A program made the translations under genes and the position numbers. 64,000 nucleotides of DNA, from the NCBI RefSeq assembly GCF_009767585.1, contig NZ_WSNW01000001.1, positions 2,324,090 to 2,388,089 on the forward strand, read 5' to 3'. The stretch comes from Coprobacillus cateniformis (GTDB lineage: Bacteria > Bacillota_I > Bacilli_A > Erysipelotrichales > Coprobacillaceae). Below, one piece after another: positions 17,976 through 27,900 of the stretch; the first letter of the stretch is position 1, and every line of letters starts with the position of its first letter. The notes beneath the pieces were generated by a model. The model saw nothing but the letters and a program-made list of their open reading frames with translations. It had not been told where the DNA came from and ran no database searches.

Positions 17976-20900
17976 TATTTTGTATTATTCTTATAAAATA
18001 TTTAAAGATAGTCAACCTCAAAAAGCTGCTCAATATTTGGAATATGCTCAATATTGTATGGATTATTTACAAAACTTAACCGCAAATCCTTATTATGAGA
18101 ATATGCTGATTGATGCTGTTTATTTAGCTGCAATGATGAATGCTGAAGTGGGAACAAATTATGATATTTCTAAGTTTTGGAATTGGATTACGTCAAAGAG
18201 CGGAAGTTCAGTGAGAAATTGGGGAGGAGTGAATTATACTCAAGATGGTATTGATGTTTATGGAATGACAGGAGAACCCAATAATGGTTATTCATATTTC
18301 TTCAATTCTATCTATCCAATGACATCAATTTTACCAGCTGCTAAATATGATCCAAGTTATGCCAGAATGGCAGGAAAATGGGCGATTAATATTACGAATG
18401 CTATGAAGTATTTTTTACCTAATGAATGGAGTGAGGATCACCAAACAGATGGCGATTATATAGGGAAAACAGAAGCCAATGTTCTGGCTTATGAATCACT
18501 TAGAAAAAATAGTAATGGAAAAAACTTCTATGCAACAGGAGATACTAAACAGAATGCAACATCTGGTTGGATGGCAGGAGAAAATACAACAAACTTTGGA
18601 TTGTATGGTGGTTTTTATACTGGATTCTTAGGAGCTTTGGTAGAGGAAACGAATGTTGAAGGGATTTTAAAATTAGATTGTAATAAAACAGATTATTATC
18701 AGGATGATATGTATGAGACATATTTATACTATAATCCATTCATGGAAAGTAAAGATGTTGAAATTGATTTAGGGCATCAATACTATGATTTATATGATTC
18801 TGTTTCTGGACAATATTTAGCTAAAAATGTAACTGGAAAACAAACACTAAAAATGCTTGCAGATTCTGCTAGAGTCATTGTTTTAACTAAGCCTAATAGT
18901 CAAGTTGAATATGATGGGAACACAACAAGGATTAACAATAAATAAGTTGCTCATTCAACTGCAGAAGTTCTTCCTGATCAAGGAACAGAGTTGATACAAA
19001 ATGTAGCAATTGAAGGTTTAAGTGAAATCATGCAAAGAGGACAAGTGACATCATATCAAGTTCTTCTTACATCTTCTACAAATATTATGGATCCAAGAGT
19101 GATTTGGTCAGTTACTGACATCAATGGACAAGAAACAGATAAAGCTACAATTACAAGTGATGGAGAGTTGACAGTTAAGAAAAATGGACAGATAAAAATT
19201 TTAGCTAAAACAATAGATGGTAGTGGAATAGTTGGAGAAAAGGTTGTGACTATTTCAGGACAAACTTTAGCAAGTCTATCTCAAGATAAACCGACAGTGA
19301 CTTCCTCAGTAGGAGATAATCATCCTGGAAGCTTTGCTGTTGATGGTGATGAAACAACACGTTGGATAGCTGATTCTGGTGAAAAAAATCCTTGGATTTA
19401 TGTTGATTTGGGTACACAAGCAAAAATTGATTTGATTGTTTTGAATTGGGAAGATGCAAGACCACCACGATATGTTGTAGAAGTTTAAGATGACAAATCC
19501 AATTGGACTGAAATTGCAAGAGTAGAAGATGAAGGAAATTCAAAGAAAATTGTGAGATTACTAATGGATGAAACGAAACTAGGGCGTTATGTCCGTATTT
19601 ATGCGAATGAGAAATCTAAATATGGTTGTTCATTGTATGAATTTGATGTTTATGGTAATTATCAGATAGAAACAGAAGTTTCTTCAATTCTTGTACTGAA
19701 AATCAGGTTGATAAAATTACAACTAAGAATAGACCATTACAAATGTATGCAGAAGTTTTACCTGATACAGCAACTGATAAGAGAGTAGAGTGGAGTGTCA
19801 CTGATATGGAAAATCAGGAAACAAAACTTGCTGAAATAACATCTTCGGGTAAATTAACTCCATTTAAAAATGGAAAAGTGAAAGTTGTAGCGAAAGCAGT
19901 AGATGGTAGTCATATTCAAGGGGAAAAGGTTATAACACTTGAAAATCAAGATAAAGAAAATCTTGCATATCAAAAGCCGGGATTTGCTTCTCATGCTGAA
20001 GGTGCAAATCCATTGCAAGATGCTTTTGATGGGAAAATTGATACACGCTGGGCTTCTGGGCAACAAAGTGATGACCAATGGATTACAGTTGACTTAGGTG
20101 ATGTTTATCAAGTGAATAAAGTTGTCTTGTACTGGGAGTCATATGCTTTGGAATATAAAATTCAAGGTTCAATGGATAACAAAACTTTCTATGATTTATA
20201 TGTTGAAAAATCAGGACAAGGAAATATTGAAGAGAAAACATTTGATGCCAAACCAGCACGTTATGTGAAAATGCAATGTGTAAAAAGTAGTAGTCAGTAT
20301 GGAAGTTCATTATGGGAATTCCAAGTGTATGGCGACCATTATGAGAAAACATATGTTGATAAAATTAATATTTCAACAGAATCGGGTCAAAATACAATAA
20401 CCGTAAAAAATAAACCGCTACAGTTGATTGCCAATATACAACCCGTTGATGCGACAATCACGACAGTTGAATGGGCGGTTTATAATCAAGATGAGAGTGT
20501 TACTGATTTAGCGACAATAACTAAAGATGGCAAACTAGTTCCAAAACAAAACGGCATAGTAAAAGTCGTTGCACAAGCAACCGATGGTAGTGGAATCAAA
20601 ACAGAAATTATGATTACAATAACTGGTCAGGATGCTAAAAATATTGCATTCCAAAAGACAGCTACTGCTACAAGTCAAACCGATAGTAATGATGCTAACA
20701 AAGTTACCGATGGAAAAACCAATACACGTTGGGCTGCCCAAAATAACGATAATGAATCTATAACTATTGATCTTGAACAACCTTGTTATCAAGTTTCAAT
20801 CCTTTGGGAAAATGCTTATGCAAAGGGATATAAAATTCAAGGCTCTTTAGATGATCACAATTATTTTGATATTCATTATGAAACAAATGGACAAGGATCA

Positions 20901-22161
20901 TTAGAAAATATTTATTTTGATACAACACTTGTGAAATATGTAAAAATGCAAGGAATCAAAAGAGCAATTGGTTATGGATATTCTATTTATGAATTTGAAA
21001 TATATGGAAAAGCATTAAAAGAAGATCTTGAAGTCTTCTATAATGCCATTGTAAATACAGATGCATCCTTATATACACCTAATAACTATCATGCTTTTCA
21101 AGATATATTAAAACAAGCTGATATTATTTTGAAAAAAGAAGATGCATCAGAGACTGATGTTACAAGTATATTAAAAAAACTTCATGAAGTTTACGAAGCA
21201 CTTATTTATAGAGCGCAAACTGATCTTTTAAAGATTGAACTTGATAAGGCTCAGACTATAAAATCAGAACAATATACACCTAGTAGTTTTAAAAATTTAC
21301 AAATGGCTTTTGAACAAGCTACAAAAGTTTATCGAGATCAAAATGCTACACAATTACAAGTTGATGAGGTATGTCAACAATTAAAAGAGGCTATAAGTCG
21401 ATTAATAACAAGAGGAGATAAGCAAAAACTTGGAAATTTATTAAAAGAAGTTAATCAATTGAATCAATCTCTTTATACTGAAGAATCATTAAAAGGATTA
21501 ATGACAGCTAAAAACAATGCTCAAAATATTTTTAACAATCAAGATGCTACTGAACAACAAATTCAAAATATTTATCAGGAACTCAAGAGTGCCTATGATA
21601 ATCTGATCCAAAAACCATCAATTGATGTAAAACCAAATGAAGTGATTATTTCAAGTGTAGATCAGTCTGTTCATATTTCTGGAGCATTACCAAAAAATAT
21701 CCAGTTAGAGTCATTTATTCTTAATCAAAAAGAAATGATGAAAGTATTCAAAGAATTACAAAACAAAAATCCGGAATTTTTTAAACGGGCAACATTAGAA
21801 AAAGTTTATGATCTTCATTTGTTCTTAAAGGGAGAAAAATATAATTTAGACGAAACAGTAAAAGTTGCTATTCAGATAGATGATAACTTACGTCATAAAA
21901 ATTTAGAAGTCATATATATTGATGAATCTGGACATATTCATAAGTTAGATTCAGTAAAAGAAGGACAATATATTAATTTTGAAACAACTCATTTTTCACA
22001 GTATGCTATTGTTTCATATAATCAAATAGACAGTCAGACAGTTATTCAAGAGCAAGTGAATACAAGTGATCAAACACAATTCATTACATATAGTGGGTTA
22101 TCATTAATATCAATTATAGGAATTTATATTCTTTTGAAGAATACCAAAAAGAAGTATAATC

Positions 22162-22208
22162 AATAACTTATCATAGAGATACATTATGTATCTCTATGAT
22201 AAGTTATT
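22162..22208 (+). terminator. 22-bp perfect hairpin overlapping the stop codon
   Basis: Arms 22162-22183 and 22187-22208 pair perfectly around a TTA loop. The stop codon of the surface protein (22164-22166) lies inside the left arm. Only a short T-rich tail follows. The unusual length may also protect the mRNA 3' end. Confidence 0.75.
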
Positions 22209-22212
22209 GTAT

Positions 22213-22265
22213 TTCAAGTAAAAAGTCTGTTTTTTCAAGTAAATGAGAATTGAGATTCAAGTTAA
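22213..22265 (+). promoter_or_regulatory. TTCAAGTAAA direct repeats, locus 2 (GH1 gene)
   Basis: TTCAAGTAAA lies at 22213-22222 and 22234-22243 (21 bp apart), with a weaker TTCAAGTTAA at 22256-22265. The spacing and the following TGRGAATTG match locus 1. Confidence 0.6.
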
Positions 22266-22294
22266 TGACTGTCATACTAATGATAGATATCATT

Positions 22295-22350
22295 TTACAT
22301 ATGAAGAAGTAATTCAAAACTACCTCAATTTAAAACTCCTTCATATGTAA
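22295..22350 (+). repeat. Long inverted repeat in the GH1 leader
   Basis: Arms 22295-22310 (TTACATATGAAGAAGT) and 22335-22350 (ACTCCTTCATATGTAA) pair with one mismatch around a 24-base loop, 40 bases before the GH1 start. No U-run follows, so it is not a plain terminator. It could be an operator pair or a structured leader. Confidence 0.6.
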
Positions 22351-22389
22351 TGAATCTAAAAATAGCTTTACAGGATAAGGAGAAGTCAA

Positions 22390-23733
22390 ATGTTAAGAAA
22401 AGATTTTTTATGGGGTGGAGCAGTGACTGCTCACCAAAGTGAAGGTGGATATACAGAAGGTGGAAAGATTCCTGCGGTTTGTGATTTAACATCAACAGGA
22501 GAATTTTCAGATTTTAAAGATGGTATAGATGCTTACCATAGATATAGAGAAGATTTTGATTTGTTTCAAGAAATGGGATTTAATGCTTATCGTTTTTCAA
22601 TTGATTGGTCAAGAATGATGAGTGATGAGAATACTTATAATGAGGCAGGTTTTGAATTTTATGACCAGTTTATTGATGCTTTGATAGAAAGAGGAATGGA
22701 ACCTATTCCCACTCTCTATCATTTTGAAATGCCAGTGGAGTTATATGAAAAATATAATGGATTTGCGAGTCGAAAAGTTGTTGATATTTTTGTTGAACTA
22801 TGCAAAAAGATTGTAGACAGATATGCTTCTAAAGTTCATCATTGGATTATTTTTAATGAACAAAATGGAATTTTACAAAAAGGACCTAAAATGTTTTTTG
22901 GAGCAGTTTACCCAAAAGATGTCAATCCTCAAACTTTTGATAATCAAATTATGCATAATACATTAATTGCACATAGTTTGGTAAATGAATATATTCATTC
23001 AAAGGGTGGAAAAGTTATGGGGATGGCAACGGTGGTTCAAAGTTATCCTGAAACATGTCATCCTTTAGACACATTAGAAAGTATGAAAGCACAAAGTGAA
23101 GCTTATGTTTTTCTAGATGTCTTTGCAAGAGGACATTACAATTCTTATTATTATGCAAATATGAAAAATGAAGGAACTATGCCTGAAATACAAGAAGGCG
23201 ATTTGGATATCTTGAAGAAAGGAATGACTGATTCGTTATCTATTAGTTACTATATGTCTACAATTTCTCATTATGGTGAAGAAAGTTTAACAAATGTGAA
23301 TGATGTTGTTATTAAAAAGAATCCTTATTTAGAAATGTCTAAATTTGGATGGACAATTGATCCTATTGGTCTAAGAATTACATTAAGACAACTTTATGAT
23401 CGATATGAAATGCCTATCTATATTGTTGAGAATGGTTTTGGATATGATGATCAAGTCAATGAAAATGGTGAAATTATTGATGATTATCGTATTGATTATA
23501 TGCGAAAACATATTCAAGAAATGAAACTTGCGATTGAAGAAGGTGTGGACTGTCGTGGATATCTATCATGGGGACCAGTTGATATTTTAAGTAGTCGTGC
23601 TCAAATGAAGAAACGTTATGGATTTATCTATGTAAACAGAGATAATGACGATCTTAAAGATATGAGAAGAATAAAAAAGAAATCATTTCATTGGTTTAAA
23701 CATGTTATTGAAACAAACGGTGAAGAGTTATAG
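22390..23733 (+). CDS. GH1 family glycosidase, probably 6-phospho-beta-glycosidase
   Basis: This cytoplasmic (beta/alpha)8-barrel enzyme of 447 residues hydrolyses beta-glycosides or their 6-phosphates. Visible marks are the N-terminal FLWGGAVTAHQSEGG, the acid/base region IFNEQNG with Glu157 (family usually NEP/NEI), and the nucleophile Glu347 in IVENGFG. The late motif LSWGPVDILSSRAQMKKRYGFIYVNRD resembles 6-phospho enzymes, which have S/K/Y residues there for the phosphate. GGAGAAG precedes the ATG. It has no partner PTS immediately beside it and lies among secreted glycanases, so it probably processes their released sugars. Confidence 0.85.
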   Translation: MLRKDFLWGGAVTAHQSEGGYTEGGKIPAVCDLTSTGEFSDFKDGIDAYHRYREDFDLFQEMGFNAYRFSIDWSRMMSDENTYNEAGFEFYDQFIDALIERGMEPIPTLYHFEMPVELYEKYNGFASRKVVDIFVELCKKIVDRYASKVHHWIIFNEQNGILQKGPKMFFGAVYPKDVNPQTFDNQIMHNTLIAHSLVNEYIHSKGGKVMGMATVVQSYPETCHPLDTLESMKAQSEAYVFLDVFARGHYNSYYYANMKNEGTMPEIQEGDLDILKKGMTDSLSISYYMSTISHYGEESLTNVNDVVIKKNPYLEMSKFGWTIDPIGLRITLRQLYDRYEMPIYIVENGFGYDDQVNENGEIIDDYRIDYMRKHIQEMKLAIEEGVDCRGYLSWGPVDILSSRAQMKKRYGFIYVNRDNDDLKDMRRIKKKSFHWFKHVIETNGEEL

Positions 23734-23801
23734 AAATTATATGTTGTATGGGTATGAAGTTGTTAAACTATAGAAAAGAGTACTGAAGGGAGAATAATGA
23801 T

Positions 23802-24824
23802 ATGAAAATAACAATGAAAGATATTGCAAAAAGATTAAATGTTTCTATTAATGCAGTCTCCATAGCTCTTAATGATAAACCAGGAGTAAGCGACGAAATG
23901 AGATTACAAATATTGCGTACCGCAGATGAAATGGGATATATTAATCAAAAGAAACAATATCTTTCTATATTTTCTAAGTCTAATATATGTGTTTTAATGC
24001 AAAGTTATTATGCAAATACTGGGCATTTTTATTCAATTGTTTTATGTTCAATTGTTGAACAAGCAAAGAATTTTGGCTATTTTTCAATATTAAATTATTT
24101 TGAAGATAATGATTTTCATATGCCAGAATGTATTGTAGATAGGAAGGTTGCTGGAGTTCTTGTTGTGGGAAAGATTTCTGATAGTCATTTAAAAGCATTA
24201 AAAAAGGTTGGGATTCCAGTAGTTCTTGTTGATTTTACATCTTTAGGTGATCCATGTGATTGTGTTTTAACACATAATCGTCAAGGTGGATATATGTTGA
24301 CTGATTATGTTGTGTTAAAAGGATATAAGACAATAGGATTCTTTGGTGATTTGGATTATTCTTTTAGTTTTCAGGATCGATTTATGGGATATAAACAAGC
24401 ACTGATTCAAAATCAGATTGTGAGTTCAGAGGAGGTAGATTCATATATAGAGGAACATTCATTTCTTCATAATATAGAAAAATATATTTTAGCAAATGAA
24501 ATTACTGAAATTGTGAAAATACTGAAATCTAAAAAATTACCAGAAGTTTTAATTTGTGCGAATGATTCAAATGCTTTTGCAGTGATTTCTGCATTAAAAG
24601 ATATGGGATTGAAAATTCCTGAAGATATTGGAGTGACGGGATTTGATGATACACCCCTTTGTGAAAAAGCAAATCCACAAATCACAACTGTGCAAGTACA
24701 AAAAGAATTAATGGGGCAAGTGGCTGTCTCTAACTTGATGGATCGAATTCATCGTAAGGAGAATACTCCGATGACACAACTATTAAGTGTAAAGATTGTC
24801 GAAAGAGCATCTTTAAAGTTGTAA
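23802..24824 (+). CDS. LacI-family transcriptional regulator
   Basis: This 340-residue regulator is intact. The HTH and hinge are at residues 4-55 (TMKDIAKRLNVSINAVSIALNDKPGVS) and a periplasmic-binding-like ligand domain follows (AGVLVVGKI, GGYMLTDYVVLKGYKTIGFFGD, VLICANDSNAFAVI, IGVTGFDDTPLC). The recognition helix NVSINAVSIAL is nearly the same as in the broken paralogue at 14335-15344, so both would read similar operators. It lies between GH1 and PL8 genes and is likely to control them in response to a released sugar. A LacI-type site is visible at 24912-24922. Confidence 0.88.
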   Translation: MKITMKDIAKRLNVSINAVSIALNDKPGVSDEMRLQILRTADEMGYINQKKQYLSIFSKSNICVLMQSYYANTGHFYSIVLCSIVEQAKNFGYFSILNYFEDNDFHMPECIVDRKVAGVLVVGKISDSHLKALKKVGIPVVLVDFTSLGDPCDCVLTHNRQGGYMLTDYVVLKGYKTIGFFGDLDYSFSFQDRFMGYKQALIQNQIVSSEEVDSYIEEHSFLHNIEKYILANEITEIVKILKSKKLPEVLICANDSNAFAVISALKDMGLKIPEDIGVTGFDDTPLCEKANPQITTVQVQKELMGQVAVSNLMDRIHRKENTPMTQLLSVKIVERASLKL

Positions 24825-24854
24825 TGACTTTAAAAATGTTCTTTTTTAATGCAA

Positions 24855-24886
24855 TTCAAGTAATTGTGAATTGAAATTCAAGTAAA
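24855..24886 (+). promoter_or_regulatory. TTCAAGTAAA direct repeats, locus 3 (PL8 gene)
   Basis: TTCAAGTAAT (24855-24864) and TTCAAGTAAA (24877-24886) are 22 bp apart upstream of the PL8 gene, matching the pairs at 15401 and 22213. Confidence 0.6.
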
Positions 24887-24911
24887 AGTAAATAAAAATA
24901 GGATTATAAAG

Positions 24912-24922
24912 TAAGCGCTTTA
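24912..24922 (+). promoter_or_regulatory. LacI/CcpA-type operator before the PL8 gene
   Basis: TAAGCGCTTTA has the central CG and near-dyad symmetry of LacI/GalR-family operators. It lies 18 bases before the PL8 start codon, next to the ribosome site. The neighbouring LacI protein or CcpA could bind it; the sequence does not say which. Confidence 0.6.
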
Positions 24923-24940
24923 TAATTGGAGGGAAGGGAA

Positions 24941-27900
24941 ATGACAAAAAAATTAAGTAAAATCATTTTAGCGATGACATTATTTTTAAGTCTTATTTTT
25001 GGACAAGGGAATACTGTCCAAGCGGCTAGTCAAACTGTTTTAACTGGTCAGGAAGCCATCGCAACAATCAAGACAAGACTTAAAGATTATTTTTTAGAAC
25101 TTGATACAATTGATGATGGCTCAAAAGTAGAAACATGCTATGTAAGTAAAGCAGAAGATTATTTAAAGCTTATTCAAGAAGATGGCAGTTTTGCAGATGT
25201 TGATTATGATGCGCATAACAATGCAGCCAATGGAGCAGCATGGTCGCCTTATCTTGCATTAGATAGATTACAGGCAATTGCGATTGCTTATCATAAAGAA
25301 GGAAATTCTTTATATCATAGTGATGCTGCTAAAAATGGTCTTGATAAAGCTATCAAAAATTGGGTAACACATGGAAAGAGAAATGGTAAACCTGATGGAC
25401 CATATTCTTCAAACTGGTGGGAAAATGAAGTTGGTGTTCAACTCCGTTTCTCAAGAATTGGTTTGTTTATGGAAGATATTATGAGTGATGAAGCGTTTAA
25501 TATTATTTTAACAAAGTTAGTTGAAAAAACACCTGTTAAATACGGAACAGGTCAAAATAATTTATGGTTTGATCAAAATCATGTTTATCATGCTTTATTG
25601 ACAAAGAATGAAACACGTTTAAAAGAAATGGTTGATGATTACTTAAATTATTGTTTATCTACACAATTAGATGATAAGACTGCTGAAGCAGTACAGATTG
25701 ACAATAGTTTCTATATGCATGGAAAACAGTTTTATTCTAATGGATATGGAATGTCAATGTTTAGAGATATGAGTTTTTGGATTTATATATTGCGTGAAAC
25801 ACAATTCTCAATTGGACAGGAAGTTGTTACAAGAATGGGCAATTATATGCTTAATGGAACAAGCTGGACAATTAGAGGTGATATTATTGAATTGTATTTA
25901 GGATATCGTCCATATAAGTTTGATGTTGGTTATCAAAATTATGCTGAAGAATATATTGAACCTTTAAAAAGAATGATTACTGCTGATCCAAGTAGAGCAA
26001 ATGAATATCAGAAGGTTTTGAATAACATTCAAAATCCAACTGAATCTAATGGTAAAAATGGTAATTATTATATGTGGCGTTCTGGATATGGAGCACATAT
26101 GAAAGATGGCTATGGAGTCAATATTAAAATGGATTCTAAGAGTGTCATTGGTGGAGAATGGCGTGGTAGCTGGTCAGGACAACCTGATGGTGGAAATCTC
26201 ATTTACTGGAGTTCTTCAGCATCATCAACAGTAACAGTAGATGGTGATGAATATACATCAGTTTATCCAACTTTTGATTGGGCACATACACCAGGAACTA
26301 CAACTCCAAATAGAATACCACCTGATTATACCAATTCAGGAAGATTAACAAATGGATCAACACATATGATTGGTGCTTCTAATGGTCAATACGGAAGTAT
26401 ATCTTATGTGATGAATAAAAAAGAAACTCAGGCAACAAAAAGTTATTTCTTCTTTGATGATGAGTTTGTAGCATTGGGAGCTGGAATTAATTCTAAAGAA
26501 TCAACAGCGATTCATACAACATTGAACCAAAGTAAAGCTAATCAAGTCACAGTGGATGGACAAACAGTTCCAACTGGTACAAAAGCAGGAAGTTATACAG
26601 GAAAATGGATTCATAATGATAAGATTGGATATATTTTCCCTAAAGAAACAGCATTTAAAGTAAGCAATAGACTTCAAAAAGATAATCCATCTTTATGGAA
26701 GGAAGCAGAAAAGGAAGCAACTCCAGAAACATTTACAGCATGGGTAGACCATGGTGTAAAACCAGTTGATGAAAGTTATGAATATATTGTTTTACCTAAT
26801 AAAACAACTGGAGAAGTTGATACTTATTCAAAGAATATCCCTATTGATATTTTGGCAAATACGAAGGATATTCAAGCAGTTCGTCATAAAGATCTTAATA
26901 TTACACAAATTAATTTCTATAAGGCTGGATCTTTAGAGTATAAAGATGGTTATACAGTCAGTGTAGATAAAGCTTGTAACATTATTATTGACGAATCTAA
27001 TGGAACAAGAAAAATAACAGTTGCAGTTAATGATACTGAAGATAGTAAAGTAGTTAATGTTGATTTTTTTTATGAAGGTCAAGAAACAACAACGAAGTTT
27101 GTTTCAAAAGGTTTACCATATGCAGGACAACCAATCACATTAACTGAAGGTCAGGATGATCGTTATTTAGCGAGCAGTTCAACAACTGGACATCCAGTTA
27201 AAAATGTTATAGATGGTAATGAATCAACATATTGGGAAAGTCAAGGAAGTAGTGATGAATGGATTTCTATATTCGCTGGATCAGGTAAATATATCAATAG
27301 TATTGATGTTGTATGGGGTGATAATTATGCAACTCAGTATGATGTTTATGGTTCAAGTGATGGTATAAATTATAAAAAAATTAAATCTATAACAGATGGT
27401 CAGGGAAATACAGAAAATATAACTATTGGTGGTCTTTATAAATATATAAAGGTTGCTATGAAGAATAGTCATGGAAGTCATTATCAAGTTAAGGAAGTGA
27501 AATTTCACGATTCTCAATTACTTTCACTTAATAAAACTGTTGAGGTAAGTTCTACTTCTACCAATGATCCAGGAAATGTAAAGGAAAATGCAGTCGATGG
27601 AAATACCAATACGAGATGGTCTTCACTGAGAAAGGAATCTGGATTTGATAAGCAAGAGGAATGGATTAGTGTAGATTTGGGTAGAAAAGCGCGTATTGAT
27701 GCGATAGAAGTATTATGGGAAAGTGCATGTTCTAATGATTTTACAATTGAAGTTTCTAATGATAATGAAACATGGACAACTGTTCAACAAAATTTAAAAC
27801 CTGATTCATCATTAAACAATCAAATTGTTTTAGATAAGTCTGTAGAAGGCAGATATGTACGTATTCATTCATATGCTTCTGCATCGAAATATGGAATTAG

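Larger units (their letters stand above)
15494..22166 (+). pseudogene. Giant secreted discoidin/FIVAR surface protein, interrupted by an ISL3 element and point mutations
   Basis: It starts with a clear signal peptide (to about residue 28, VHASEE). An alpha-helical enzyme-like domain follows (15494-18942), perhaps an alpha/alpha toroid glycan-active enzyme, but I do not recognise the family. Then come three Ig-like plus F5/8 type C units, three FIVAR repeats, the beta-rich C-terminal domain shared with its neighbours, VNTSD and a membrane helix. Damage: an ISL3 element at 16376-17975, TAA at 18943-18945, TAA at 19486-19488 and a frameshift near 19697. The distal piece from 19743 is open for 807 codons. 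It resembles the PL8 protein downstream in its C-terminal half. Confidence 0.85.
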
